Shown here: positions 16,097 through 25,227 of the stretch, piece by piece
Layout of the letters: every line of letters starts with the position of its first letter
Position numbering within the stretch: position 1 is the stretch's first letter
From: Oscillospiraceae bacterium
Lineage (GTDB): Bacteria > Bacillota_A > Clostridia > Oscillospirales > CAG-272
Direction: 5' to 3'
NCBI GenBank assembly: GCA_015063445.1
Contig: SVUD01000003.1
Location: forward strand, 1-64,000
Length of the DNA stretch: 64,000 nucleotides
Notes under the pieces: generated by a model
What the model saw: the letters and a program-made list of their open reading frames with translations, nothing else
Database searches by the model: none
What the model was told of the DNA's origin: nothing
Program-made: the position numbers and the translations under genes

Positions 16097-17197
16097 ATGA
16101 AAAAATATTCAAAAATCTTAGCTCTTTTGATCTTGGTTTCTATTCTTTTCGGTTGCCTTGCGTCCTGCAAGAAAAATAACGGAGAAAAAATCGGGAACAA
16201 GGAGAAGTTTACAAAAACGTTTTACGATTATTTTGACACGGTCACCACCGTTATAGGCTATTCCGAAACGAAAGAGGAGTTTGACCGCATAGCAAAATTA
16301 ATTGAAACCCGACTTTCAGAGTATCATAAGCTTTACGACGCATACCATTCCGCCGCCGACGAGGGATACGAGAAGTCGTATGCTGGTATAACCAATATTA
16401 AGGATATAAACGCCGTTATCGACGGTTCTCACGTGGAGCGTAGGGTGGATAAAAAACTTATCGACCTTCTTATTTACTGCAAGGAGATGTATACGTTGAC
16501 TGCCGGTGAAACCAATGTCGCTATGGGAAGCGTGTTAAAGCTTTGGCACGACGAGAGAGAAAAGGCGGGGCTTGACTATAATTCCGCCGCGCTTCCAAGT
16601 TTTGAAAGGTTAAACGAGGCGGCGAAGCACACGGACATCAACAATCTAATAATTGACGAAGAAAACAGCACAGTTTTTATTTCGGATCCCGAAATGCTCA
16701 TAGACGTCGGAGCAATTGCGAAGGGATATGCGACAGAGAGGATCGCCGCCGAGCTTGAATCAAGCGGTATTAACGGATATGCCTTAAGTGTCGGCGGTAA
16801 CGTCAGAGCAATCGGCGCAAAGCCAAACGGCGAGTGCTGGAATATCGGTATAGAAAATCCGCTCGATCCTCTGGGCTCTTATATTGAAACCTTGAAAATT
16901 GCGGATACCTCGGTCGTAACGAGCGGCTCATATCAGCGCTTCTATACCGTAAACGGTGAGAGATATCATCATATAATAGATAAGGATACTCTGTATCCCT
17001 CGGCATATTTCATTTCGGTTTCCATTGTAACAAAGGATTCCGCGGTAGCAGACGCATTGTCAACGGCGGTCTTTTCTATGCCATTTGAAAGCGGAATCTC
17101 GATGATAGAAGGAATGGCGGGAGTCGAAGCATTATGGGTTTTTGAGGACGGAAGCAAAAAATCGTCTTCGGGCTTCGATGCCCTCAAAACAGAATAA
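16097..17197 (+). CDS. apbE: FAD:protein FMN transferase ApbE
   Basis: A 366-residue lipoprotein (lipobox LASC, Cys24) that transfers FMN from FAD to threonine in RnfD and RnfG type proteins outside the membrane. Visible family features are YFDTVTTVIGY near the start, LIDVGAIAKGYATERIA (about 200-216), SVGGNVRAIGAKPNGECWNIGIENP, TSGSYQRFY and HHIIDKDTLYPS (HIIDPxTGxP type) followed by the magnesium-site region SIVTKDSAVADALSTAVF. The ATG at 16097 has GGGAGC ahead. The gap of 87 bases to the Gx gene carries a dyad, so it may have its own promoter. Confidence 0.93.
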   Translation: MKKYSKILALLILVSILFGCLASCKKNNGEKIGNKEKFTKTFYDYFDTVTTVIGYSETKEEFDRIAKLIETRLSEYHKLYDAYHSAADEGYEKSYAGITNIKDINAVIDGSHVERRVDKKLIDLLIYCKEMYTLTAGETNVAMGSVLKLWHDEREKAGLDYNSAALPSFERLNEAAKHTDINNLIIDEENSTVFISDPEMLIDVGAIAKGYATERIAAELESSGINGYALSVGGNVRAIGAKPNGECWNIGIENPLDPLGSYIETLKIADTSVVTSGSYQRFYTVNGERYHHIIDKDTLYPSAYFISVSIVTKDSAVADALSTAVFSMPFESGISMIEGMAGVEALWVFEDGSKKSSSGFDALKTE

Positions 17198-17234
17198 TAA
17201 TGTGTTGTAAATACTAAAAGTAAAGAAAATAGAG

Positions 17235-17281
17235 AAGGACAGAGAGCTTTTGGAATATAATCCACGCTTTCCGTCCTTTTC
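17235..17281 (+). terminator. Terminator of the rnf-apbE cluster
   Basis: AAGGAC followed by AGAGAGC pairs with GCTTTCC and GTCCTT with one mismatch, ending in CCTTTTCC, about 40 bases after the apbE stop. The remaining 75 bases up to the next promoter hold nothing I can identify. Confidence 0.7.
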
Positions 17282-17355
17282 CTCTTCCGAAAAAGCCTCT
17301 TGGTAAATCGGTAGGCTCGGAGGATAAATTATCGCTCGCTAATATCTAAAAAATA

Positions 17356-17384
17356 TTGACTTTGCTTTTTTGGTGTGATATACT
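17356..17384 (+). promoter_or_regulatory. Promoter of the metallophosphoesterase gene
   Basis: TTGACT (17356-17361), 17 bases, TATACT (17379-17384), about 90 bases ahead of the start codon. Confidence 0.6.
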
Positions 17385-17475
17385 GAATTTGAATTACAGC
17401 CGAATAGTTTTAAGTCGAAAAACGATCTTTTTCGCGAAATCGTCATATAATACATATAATAGAAGAGAGAAAAAA

Positions 17476-18507
17476 ATGAAAACAGTATCAGAAAGAAAAT
17501 GGTTTTTCTCGCAACCGACGGAGAAATTCATTCCAAACTCGAAAACGGTATATAATCCCGACCCTCATTATAACGTATATAGGCTTAAAAGCAGCCGTCA
17601 GCTTATATCGGAGATTGATCTTGACCTCGGACTCGGACTTGAAGAGCCCTTTGTGATCGGCGCCGCGGCTGACCTTCACTTTAACGTGTGCAATCAAGAG
17701 GATAGAGAAGACGAGGAGCTTGTATACACAGAGAAATGCCGTATCTGGCCCGAAAATTTAAAATGGGCAGCGCCCGCTATCAAGGTTCTTGACGCCTGCG
17801 AGTATTGTGATGCCGCGGTGATTATCGGTGACGTGCTCGATTATCTTTCGAGAGGCGCGCTAAGCTTTACGAAAAGTAATCTTTTCGCTAAATATCCCGA
17901 GTTTATGGTAGCCGTGGGCGGTCACGATTATACGAAGCAAATGCAGACAAAACTTCCCGACCTTCTTCCTTTGGAAGAAAGACTGGATATGATACGCGCG
18001 GTATGGCCTCACGATATTCACTATTATTCACGTGATCTGACAGATAAAATAACTGCGGTGATACTTGATAACAGCCAATCGAAATATCTGCCTTGCCAGA
18101 TAGAGCCCTTAGGCGCCGAAATCGAAAGAGCGAGAAAAGAGGGAAGAGCGATACTTGTTTTTCAGCATGAGCCGATGGTATCAAAGAACCCTGAGGAAAC
18201 TCTCGTTACAGCAAATATCGTAAATAGCGGCGCTATCCGTGAGGTGAATATAGGATTTGATAAAAACATGGTTGGCGGAGAATGTAATTGTGATGAGGTA
18301 ACCGCTTGTATTTATGGACTTATAACCGAAAATTCGGACGTTGTCAAGGCTGTGTTTGCGGGTCACTGGCATAGTCAATTCTATTCGGAAATAATTACGT
18401 CGTATAAAGAAAACGGCAGAACCGTAAAAACGCTCACTCCTCAGTATATTATTTCGGGCAACCCATATCACGAAGCGGGCGCGCTTGCGAAGATCATGAT
18501 AAAATAG
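17476..18507 (+). CDS. Calcineurin-like metallophosphoesterase
   Basis: A 343-residue cytoplasmic protein with no signal peptide. Metal-binding motifs appear in order: AADLHFN (DxH), IIGDVLDY (GDxxD), AVGGHDY (where most relatives have GNHD/E), FQHEPM, and FAGHWHSQF (GHxH). It also has two CNC/CD-rich stretches outside the motifs. The substrate is unknown. The start ATG is preceded by AGAAGAGAGA; a longer in-frame extension upstream lies over the promoter and is rejected. The ZIP transporter gene starts 23 bases downstream, so the two may share a transcript. Confidence 0.82.
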   Translation: MKTVSERKWFFSQPTEKFIPNSKTVYNPDPHYNVYRLKSSRQLISEIDLDLGLGLEEPFVIGAAADLHFNVCNQEDREDEELVYTEKCRIWPENLKWAAPAIKVLDACEYCDAAVIIGDVLDYLSRGALSFTKSNLFAKYPEFMVAVGGHDYTKQMQTKLPDLLPLEERLDMIRAVWPHDIHYYSRDLTDKITAVILDNSQSKYLPCQIEPLGAEIERARKEGRAILVFQHEPMVSKNPEETLVTANIVNSGAIREVNIGFDKNMVGGECNCDEVTACIYGLITENSDVVKAVFAGHWHSQFYSEIITSYKENGRTVKTLTPQYIISGNPYHEAGALAKIMIK

Positions 18508-18529
18508 TCAAACGGGATTGGGAATAACA

Positions 18530-19282
18530 ATGGAAATAGTACTTTTAACCGCTCTCGGCGTGGGCGGAGCGACCGTATTCGGCGCAATAATAGGATTTTT
18601 CTTCAAAAACATTTCGCATAGATTCAACGATATAGTTCTATCCTTTGCGGCGGGAATAATGCTCGCTGCTTCGTTTATAGGGCTTATTCTTCCGTCGCTC
18701 GAATACGGCGGAAAATACGGAATAATTGTTACCGTGATAGGAATACTCGTCGGTGCCGCGGCTATGAAGCTTATAGATTATCTCGTACCTCATTTGCATA
18801 AAATGGCTGAAAAAGATATAGAGACTCACGGCAGAAACCGCTCAATAGACAAGGTTATTCTTTTCGTTCTCGCGATAGCGATACACAATTTCCCGGAGGG
18901 AATTGCCGCAGGTGTCGGCTTTGGCACGGGAAACGATACGGAGGCTATGGTCATAGCGGTCGGAATCGCTCTTCAGAATATCCCCGAGGGAATGGTTATA
19001 ATAGCTCCGATGCTTGCCGCGGGAATATCTCATAAAAAGACGTTTTTCTATGCCGCTCTCACGGGCTTAGTTGAGGTGGTCGGCACTATGATAGGATATT
19101 TTGCCGTAAGTATTTCCGGTATAATATTACCCTTTGCGTTAAGCTTTGCGGGAGGCACTATGCTCTACGTAATAAGCGACGAAATGATTCCCGAAACTCA
19201 CGCTCACGGCTCTGAAAGCGGAGCGACGTTTTCTCTTCTTTTCGGTATATCGTTGATGCTTGTTATGGATTTTTTGCTTTGA
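18530..19282 (+). CDS. ZIP family divalent metal transporter
   Basis: A 250-residue membrane protein with eight predicted helices. The helix-IV motif AIAIHNFPEGIAAGVGFG and helix-V motif ALQNIPEGMVI carry the metal-binding His, Asn, Pro and Glu of ZupT-like ZIP proteins. A short HLHKMAEKDIETHGRNR loop replaces the usual histidine loop. It probably imports zinc or related metals. A TTG start at 18518 is possible, but the ATG at 18530 fits the GGGA site. Confidence 0.88.
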   Translation: MEIVLLTALGVGGATVFGAIIGFFFKNISHRFNDIVLSFAAGIMLAASFIGLILPSLEYGGKYGIIVTVIGILVGAAAMKLIDYLVPHLHKMAEKDIETHGRNRSIDKVILFVLAIAIHNFPEGIAAGVGFGTGNDTEAMVIAVGIALQNIPEGMVIIAPMLAAGISHKKTFFYAALTGLVEVVGTMIGYFAVSISGIILPFALSFAGGTMLYVISDEMIPETHAHGSESGATFSLLFGISLMLVMDFLL

Positions 19283-19362
19283 TGTATACGGAAAAAGGCC
19301 GATGCTTTTGCTTGGCTTAATCTGTTGAATTATAGCTGAAAGTTATCCTTCGGCATTATAAA

Positions 19363-19408
19363 AAGCTCTCTTCGGGCGCTTTAAAAAGCTCGGAGAGGGC
19401 TTTTTTTG
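19363..19408 (+). terminator. Terminator after the ZIP gene
   Basis: A 14-base stem with wobble pairs (AAGCTCTCTTCGGG with CTCGGAGAGGGCTT) followed by seven T. Strong Rho-independent terminator. Confidence 0.85.
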
Positions 19409-19544
19409 TTTCAAATTTACGAAAAAAAGTCATTCGCGTAAAAAAATACTCGTAGAAAAATAAAAGCTCTTTTTGTGCAGGTTACACAATAATTTTCATA
19501 TGACTAAATAATACGTAAAAAAACGGCTCTATTAGGCGTTTGAG

Positions 19545-19678
19545 GGTAAAACATATTTACATTTGTACAGAAAAACAAAAAATATGTCGTTACGTGCCAC
19601 AAATTTTAGGTAAAATATATTTACCTCGCCGAAAAAACTTTTTTAACGGTAAAAAGTGAGTGTAAAGTTAAATTTACA
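19545..19678. promoter_or_regulatory. Three operator-like inverted repeats upstream of the glycan cluster
   Basis: Site 1 is GGTAAA-ACATA-TTTACA (19545-19561). Site 2 is GGTAAA-ATATA-TTTACC (19609-19625). Site 3 is TGTAAA-GTTAAA-TTTACA (19661-19678). All lie in AT-rich DNA between the ZIP terminator and the promoter at 19749. The shared half-sites (G/TGTAAA and TTTACA/C) suggest one regulator binding cooperatively, which is inference. No regulator gene is in the cluster. Confidence 0.5.
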
Positions 19679-19748
19679 TTTTAAAAAACTTTGCCAAAAT
19701 ATGTCAAAAGATATAATAAATTTTCTTTATATAATAAAAAAGGTGTTC

Positions 19749-19777
19749 TTGACAATTTGGAGCAAATGTGCTATAAT
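19749..19777 (+). promoter_or_regulatory. Promoter of the glycan-uptake cluster
   Basis: A consensus TTGACA (19749-19754), 17-base spacer and TATAAT (19772-19777). The leader then has a small ACCC/GGGT hairpin at about 19791-19812 before the GGAGG ribosome site. Confidence 0.8.
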
Positions 19778-19836
19778 TTGCATTATGAATACCCGTATGC
19801 GTAAGCGTGGGTAATTAGAAATTGGAGGAAAAATTC

Positions 19837-22800
19837 ATGAAAAAGTCATTGTTTCAGAAAGTTATGTGCTTCATTCTTTCTGTCGCAACCTTGCTTAGCG
19901 TTGCGGTGATGACAGTGTCTGCGGCAACGTTGCGTGCTGAGGATGAGCTTGCGGATCGTCTTAAGGGTCCGAACAGCGCAGCAGCAACGCTTGAAGAGAT
20001 GCAGGCAGTTGTCGGAACTACGAGCTACGAGGACTATGCAAGCTCGCATAGCGACAAGTCAAAGGGTGGAGATGTCATAACGCTTGACAACACGACGGCA
20101 AAGGATGAGAAGGCCGAAAACACAAACGGCATTTTCATCAAGGACCTTACGGGCGATAATCAGCCTTGCAAGGATGTAGACAGCTGGGGAGGATTTGTTG
20201 ATGCTGAGCATCCCGATCCGAAGAACACGGCTCTTTATCTTTCGAGCAAGAGTAAGGTGAGCTGGACTGCAAGTGTAAACACGAGCGGCCTTTATTGGAT
20301 CGCTATTGACTACTACACCTGTAAAACCCCCGAGAGCAGCATAAGCTCAATAGAGAGAAAGCTTTATATCAACGGAAGCATTCCGTTTGCTGAGGCAGGT
20401 CACCTCAACCTTTCTAAATATTGGGGACTCGAAACTCTCGTGTCGGTTTCAGAACCGGTAAAGACGAGTGATGCGGACGGTTATTTCGTTGATTACAAGG
20501 TTATCAACAGCGATGATATCAACGAATCCGGTTACTTCAAATACGTTACCGAGATCAAGGGTGGAATGAAAACCGTTACGACCTACAGAATCAAGCAGGA
20601 TATAAACGGTAACTCCATGGCTCCTGATATCATTCAGAGCCCTCGCTGGAGTACCTATTACTGCCAGGATTCCACAGGCTATACCGACGGATATTTCGCA
20701 TTCTACTTTGAAGCAGGAATTTCATACACTATCACGCTTGAGGCTGAAAGAGAGCCCGTTGTCGTAGATACCGTTAAGCTTATTCCGGCGGAGAAGACAA
20801 CAGACGCAACGCCTTCTTACGAGAGCGTTAAATCCTGGTACGCTTCTCAGGGATACACTGCGGCTAACGGCGGGCATATACTTACGCTTGAGGCCGAGTT
20901 CCCGGACTTCGTTTCGGACTCCTCCGTATACGCGACAAACGACAATACCTCTGCCGGTAACAGTCCCGTTTCGTCTAATTCTCAGCTTTACAACGTAATC
21001 GGAGAAAACAGCTACCGCACCGTAGGTCAGTGGGCAGCGTACAAGTTCAAGGTATCCAAATCGGGCCTTTATAAGATTTCTATGCGTTATATGCAGAACG
21101 CTCTTGAGGGTATGTTCATCTGCCGTAGCGTAAAGCTTACGGGCGGACATTACGGTGAAATTCCCGAAATTCCCTTCAAGGAAGCGGCTGCCGTTCAGTT
21201 TAATTACGATAAGAAATGGCAGTCAAATTATATAAAGGACGGCAACGGAACCGAATTCGAGTTCTATTTCGAGGAGGGCACCGAGTATACCGTTTATCTT
21301 GAATGCTCTCTCGGCTCGCTCCGTGACCTCATCAAGAGAGTAGAGGAGTCTCTCGAGATTATAAACGAGTGCTACCTTAAGATACTTCAGCTCACGGGAA
21401 CCGAGCCCGATAAGTACCGTACGTATAACTTCCACGAGGTAATGCCCGAGGTTCTTTGGGCTCTTCGTCACGAGGCGAGAAACCTTGACTCCATCAAGGC
21501 TGAGTTTGAAAATCTCTGCGGAACGGGATCGCATACCACAACGCTTGAAACCATAGCCCTTCTTCTTTCGAGAATGAGTGAGGACGACGGTGAATATATA
21601 GCTGCGAATATGTCGACTCTTAAGTCTTATCTCGGTACGCTCGGTACGTGGATAAACAACTCCAAGTCGAGCGCGATGGTAGTTGACTCTCTTACGATCA
21701 GTCCCTCCGACGCAAGCGCGAAGGAAGCTGTAAAGCGCGCGAAGCCCAACTTCTTCAAATCTATATGGTTTGAGATCAAGTCCTTCTTCGCGTCCTTCTT
21801 CGTTGACTACGATCAGATGGGACTTACGGTAAAACCCACCAAGGATACCCAGACTATCGACGTATGGCTTGCATCGGGACGTGACCAGTCTCAGATCTGG
21901 CGTACCATGATAGACGCGGAAGGAAGCTTTACCGATAAAACGGGCGTTGCGGTAACGCTTAAGCTCGTTACGGGAGGAACTCTTCTTCCTTCAATTCTTT
22001 CAGGCAAGGGTCCAGACGTTTATATGGGACTCGGAGCGTCTGAGGTTATTAACTATGCTATAAGAAACGCGGTTTACGGCGTAAGCGGAAATGATAAGAA
22101 CCTCACGAAGCTTGAAGAAAAATACCCCACAGAAAAATTCAATGAAATTTTCCTTAATACATATTATACATATTATGATAGCAGCACACAGAAGTACACG
22201 ACCTTGACTTCTCCCGATCCGTCGCTTGGAGAAGCTTACATAACTCGTCCGTTCAACGGCGTTGACGGAGTTATAGGTTACGACATCAACGTAGGTATCA
22301 CCGAAGAGGACAGAATCAATAAGAACTACAAGTTCGTTGAGGCTGCTATGGACACGGTAACTCTTCTCGGAACTACCTACGGTATTCCTCAGACGATGGC
22401 ATTTGCGATGATGTTCTACAGAATGGACGTTCTTGCCGAGCTTGGAGAGACGGTACCCGAAACGTGGGATCAGCTTCTTGCGCTTCTTCCCGTTCTTCAG
22501 TCGAATAATATGTCTATCGGTGTTAACTATATATCCGCTCTCGACTTCATGATTTACCAGAAGGGCGGTAATATGTGGAAGTATCCTAACGATCCCGATT
22601 ATCAGGGTGCTCAGATAGACCTTGATTCTCCCGAGGCTCTTGAAGCATTTGACTACGTATGCCGTCTTTACAGTGACTATTCGTTCCCTGTATCGTACGA
22701 TGCCGCAAACCGTTTCAGAACGGGTGAAATGCCCATCATCATCGGTGACTATGCGGGTATATACAACCAGCTCGTAGTTTACGCAACCGAAATTCAGGGA

Positions 22801-23331
22801 CTTTGGGAATTCACGTCGCTTCCCGGTTGGGAGAGCGAGAAGAATGGAGTTTATAACTACAACTTCAACTCTCTTGCGGGTATCGGAGCGACCGTTATCC
22901 TTAACGGTATCAAGAGCGCGGATACAATGAGAGCGGCATGGCAGTTCGTTCAGTGGGAAACCAGCGAGGACATTCAGGGTAACTACGGTAACAAGATGGT
23001 TGCTCTTATCGGACCTTCGGCTAAGTACGAGTCTGCTAACGTAAAGGCTCTTGACAAGCTTTCATGGACCGCAAGTGAAAAGGAGGCTATCGAGGAGCAG
23101 ATACACAATCTTTCCTCAATAGTAAACTACCCCGGCTCTTACTACATCAACAGATATACTAAATTCGCATTTCTTGCAGCTGTTAACAAGGGCGCTGACG
23201 CGAAGGAAGCAATGCTCAGCTACATTCCTATTATAAATAAGGAGATCGAGCGTAAGAGAATCGAATTTGATCTTCCGATCTTAAGTCCGGGACAGACTCC
23301 CGAAGATGCGAGACGTGAAAATGCGTCTTAA
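19837..23331 (+). CDS. Extracellular solute-binding protein fused to two sugar-binding-like domains
   Basis: A 1164-residue exported protein, more than twice the usual length of a family 1 sugar-binding protein. Residues 1-29 are a signal peptide (VSA-A). Two beta-rich regions follow (about 55-330 and 345-630). They have carbohydrate-binding-module-like phrases (TLEAEFPDF, WAAYKFKVSKSGLYKISMRYM, EFYFEEGTEYTVYLE), and the second is interrupted by a helical insert. The family 1 binding domain runs from about 670 to the end (TIDVWLASGRDQSQ, GKGPDVYMGLGASE, GIPQTMAFAMMFYRMDVLAELGE, PETWDQLLALLPVL). There is no lipobox, so anchoring is unclear; a hydrophobic FFKSIWFEIKSFFASFFVDY stretch lies between the halves. 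The start follows TTGGAGGAAAA. The sugar is not predictable. Confidence 0.85.
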   Translation: MKKSLFQKVMCFILSVATLLSVAVMTVSAATLRAEDELADRLKGPNSAAATLEEMQAVVGTTSYEDYASSHSDKSKGGDVITLDNTTAKDEKAENTNGIFIKDLTGDNQPCKDVDSWGGFVDAEHPDPKNTALYLSSKSKVSWTASVNTSGLYWIAIDYYTCKTPESSISSIERKLYINGSIPFAEAGHLNLSKYWGLETLVSVSEPVKTSDADGYFVDYKVINSDDINESGYFKYVTEIKGGMKTVTTYRIKQDINGNSMAPDIIQSPRWSTYYCQDSTGYTDGYFAFYFEAGISYTITLEAEREPVVVDTVKLIPAEKTTDATPSYESVKSWYASQGYTAANGGHILTLEAEFPDFVSDSSVYATNDNTSAGNSPVSSNSQLYNVIGENSYRTVGQWAAYKFKVSKSGLYKISMRYMQNALEGMFICRSVKLTGGHYGEIPEIPFKEAAAVQFNYDKKWQSNYIKDGNGTEFEFYFEEGTEYTVYLECSLGSLRDLIKRVEESLEIINECYLKILQLTGTEPDKYRTYNFHEVMPEVLWALRHEARNLDSIKAEFENLCGTGSHTTTLETIALLLSRMSEDDGEYIAANMSTLKSYLGTLGTWINNSKSSAMVVDSLTISPSDASAKEAVKRAKPNFFKSIWFEIKSFFASFFVDYDQMGLTVKPTKDTQTIDVWLASGRDQSQIWRTMIDAEGSFTDKTGVAVTLKLVTGGTLLPSILSGKGPDVYMGLGASEVINYAIRNAVYGVSGNDKNLTKLEEKYPTEKFNEIFLNTYYTYYDSSTQKYTTLTSPDPSLGEAYITRPFNGVDGVIGYDINVGITEEDRINKNYKFVEAAMDTVTLLGTTYGIPQTMAFAMMFYRMDVLAELGETVPETWDQLLALLPVLQSNNMSIGVNYISALDFMIYQKGGNMWKYPNDPDYQGAQIDLDSPEALEAFDYVCRLYSDYSFPVSYDAANRFRTGEMPIIIGDYAGIYNQLVVYATEIQGLWEFTSLPGWESEKNGVYNYNFNSLAGIGATVILNGIKSADTMRAAWQFVQWETSEDIQGNYGNKMVALIGPSAKYESANVKALDKLSWTASEKEAIEEQIHNLSSIVNYPGSYYINRYTKFAFLAAVNKGADAKEAMLSYIPIINKEIERKRIEFDLPILSPGQTPEDARRENAS

Positions 23332-23363
23332 TGCACTACGATAAAACATAAGGAGAAAAAACG

Positions 23364-24317
23364 ATGTCAGAAACTAATGCAGAGACAAAGCGTCCGGTAA
23401 AACGCTCTGAAGTATCGAAGCTTAGATGGACATGGGAAGAGATGAAGAACAATAAAACGGCATACTTTATGCTCGCTCCGTTCTTCTTGCTCTTCATCAT
23501 CTTCACAGTTCTTCCGGTATTTCTGTCCATGTTCTTGAGTCTTACGGACTTTAACATGCTTGAAATGCCAAGACTTGTGTGGGCCTCGAACTTTACGCGT
23601 CTTTTCCTTGACGACGATATATTCCTTTTGGCTTGTCAGAACACCTTGATATTTGCGGCGATCACAGGACCTGTTTCCTATCTTCTTTCGCTTCTTATAG
23701 CTTGGTTTATCAACGAGCTTCCTCCTAAGATCCGCGCGGTAGTAACGCTTGTATTCTACGCGCCCTCGATCTCCGGACAGGTATATCTTATTTGGAAAAC
23801 ACTCTTCTCGTCCGACTCTTACGGATGGGTTAACGCAACCTTAATAGATTTAGGCATTATCTCGGAGCCGATACTCTGGTTTGAAAATGCGGAATACGTA
23901 ATGCCGCTTTGTATCGTAGTTGCTCTTTGGACCTCTCTCGGTACGGCATTCCTGTCATTCATAGCAGGCTTCCAGACTATTGACAGATCGATGTACGAGG
24001 CAGCCGCCGTTGACGGAATTAAAAACCGTTGGCAGGAGCTTTGGTATATTACGCTTCCCACCATGCGTCCTCAGCTGATGTTCGGTGCGGTACTTGCTAT
24101 TACCAACTCCTTTGGTTTCGGCGCAGTCGTTGACGCGCTTTGCGGCTTCCCGTCGGTTGACTACGCTGCGCATACGATAATGCACCACTTAAATGACTAC
24201 GGCGGCCAACGTTATGAGGTTGGTTATGCTTCTGCGATAGCAGTCGTGCTATTCGTAATAATGTTCTCATCGAATATTATTATTAAGAAGGCGCTTTCGA
24301 AGGTAGGTGAGGGATAA
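23364..24317 (+). CDS. Sugar ABC transporter permease (MalF/UgpA type)
   Basis: A 317-residue permease with six main helices after a 35-residue charged N-terminus. The coupling (EAA) loop is EAAAVDGIKNRWQELWYITLPTMRP. The loop shape YAPSISGQVYLIWKTLFSSDSYGWVN is typical of the UgpA group. It lies 32 bases behind the binding-protein gene and pairs with the next permease. Confidence 0.92.
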   Translation: MSETNAETKRPVKRSEVSKLRWTWEEMKNNKTAYFMLAPFFLLFIIFTVLPVFLSMFLSLTDFNMLEMPRLVWASNFTRLFLDDDIFLLACQNTLIFAAITGPVSYLLSLLIAWFINELPPKIRAVVTLVFYAPSISGQVYLIWKTLFSSDSYGWVNATLIDLGIISEPILWFENAEYVMPLCIVVALWTSLGTAFLSFIAGFQTIDRSMYEAAAVDGIKNRWQELWYITLPTMRPQLMFGAVLAITNSFGFGAVVDALCGFPSVDYAAHTIMHHLNDYGGQRYEVGYASAIAVVLFVIMFSSNIIIKKALSKVGEG

Positions 24318-24318
24318 G

Positions 24319-25215
24319 ATGTTCGGAAAAAAGAAACGTGAAGGCAAAAAGCTGAGAACGAGAGGCCACAGAGTCGTTCTTAACAGATCTGCCGGCGGTG
24401 ATACCGGTATAACTATAGTACTTGCTATTCTCGGAGCATTTATGTTCCTTCCTATGTACTACGTTGTTATTCAGTCCCTCAAGCCTCTTGACGAGTTGTT
24501 TATGTTCCCCCCGAAGTTCATAGTAATGAGACCCACACTTGAAAACTTCTCGGATCTGTTCACTCTTATGGGTGACTCGTGGGTACCCTTCTCAAGATAC
24601 ATATTCAACACTGTATTTATCACAATCTGCGGAACTGTAGGTAACCTTATATTTGCGTCTATGGCGGCTTATTCCTTGGCAAAGCTTCGTTTCCCCGGAA
24701 GAAACGCTATATTCCAAATCATAGTTATGTCGCTCATGTTCCACTCAACAGTAAACCAGGTAACTCACTTCATAATTCTTTCCGCGTTTGGCTGGATAGA
24801 TACGTATCTTTCTATAATCGTACCCTCAATGGCTACTACTATAGGACTTTACCTTATGAAGCAGTTTATGGAAACGTCCGTTCCCGATACGGTTCTTGAA
24901 TCGGCAAGACTTGACGGAGCGAGCGAATTCCGTACCTACTTAACTATAGCGATGCCTATGGTTAAGCCCGCATGGCTGACGCTTATTATCGAGTGCTTCA
25001 AGAACCTTTGGAACTCGGGATCCTCGATATACATTCATTCGGAGGAGCTCAAGACCTTCAACTACGCTATTCAGCAGGTTCTTTCGGGTGGTATCGCGCG
25101 TTCCGGCGCGGGCGCGGCTGCTACCGTTGTTATGATGATCGTTCCTATTCTGGTATTCGTTTTAAATCAGAGCCAGATCATCGAGACGATGGGATCGTCA
25201 GGTATGAAGGATTAA
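24319..25215 (+). CDS. Sugar ABC transporter permease (MalG/UgpE type)
   Basis: A 298-residue permease with six helices and the EAA loop ESARLDGASEFRTYLTIAMPMVKP. It starts one base after the preceding stop codon, with GGTGAGGG as ribosome site; a GTG four codons earlier is possible. It forms a heterodimer with the preceding gene product. The ATPase is not encoded here and is probably a shared MsmX-like protein elsewhere in the genome. Confidence 0.92.
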   Translation: MFGKKKREGKKLRTRGHRVVLNRSAGGDTGITIVLAILGAFMFLPMYYVVIQSLKPLDELFMFPPKFIVMRPTLENFSDLFTLMGDSWVPFSRYIFNTVFITICGTVGNLIFASMAAYSLAKLRFPGRNAIFQIIVMSLMFHSTVNQVTHFIILSAFGWIDTYLSIIVPSMATTIGLYLMKQFMETSVPDTVLESARLDGASEFRTYLTIAMPMVKPAWLTLIIECFKNLWNSGSSIYIHSEELKTFNYAIQQVLSGGIARSGAGAAATVVMMIVPILVFVLNQSQIIETMGSSGMKD

Positions 25216-25227
25216 GGAGGAATGAAA

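Noticed and set aside
17282..17355. tRNA-like fold downstream of apbE
   Set aside because: A few short pairings around AAGCCTCTTGG can be drawn, but there is no TTCGA-type T-loop or complete cloverleaf.
19545..19678. CcpA cre sites
   Set aside because: The dyads lack the central CG and the 14-base length of cre boxes; spacing is five or six bases between half-sites.
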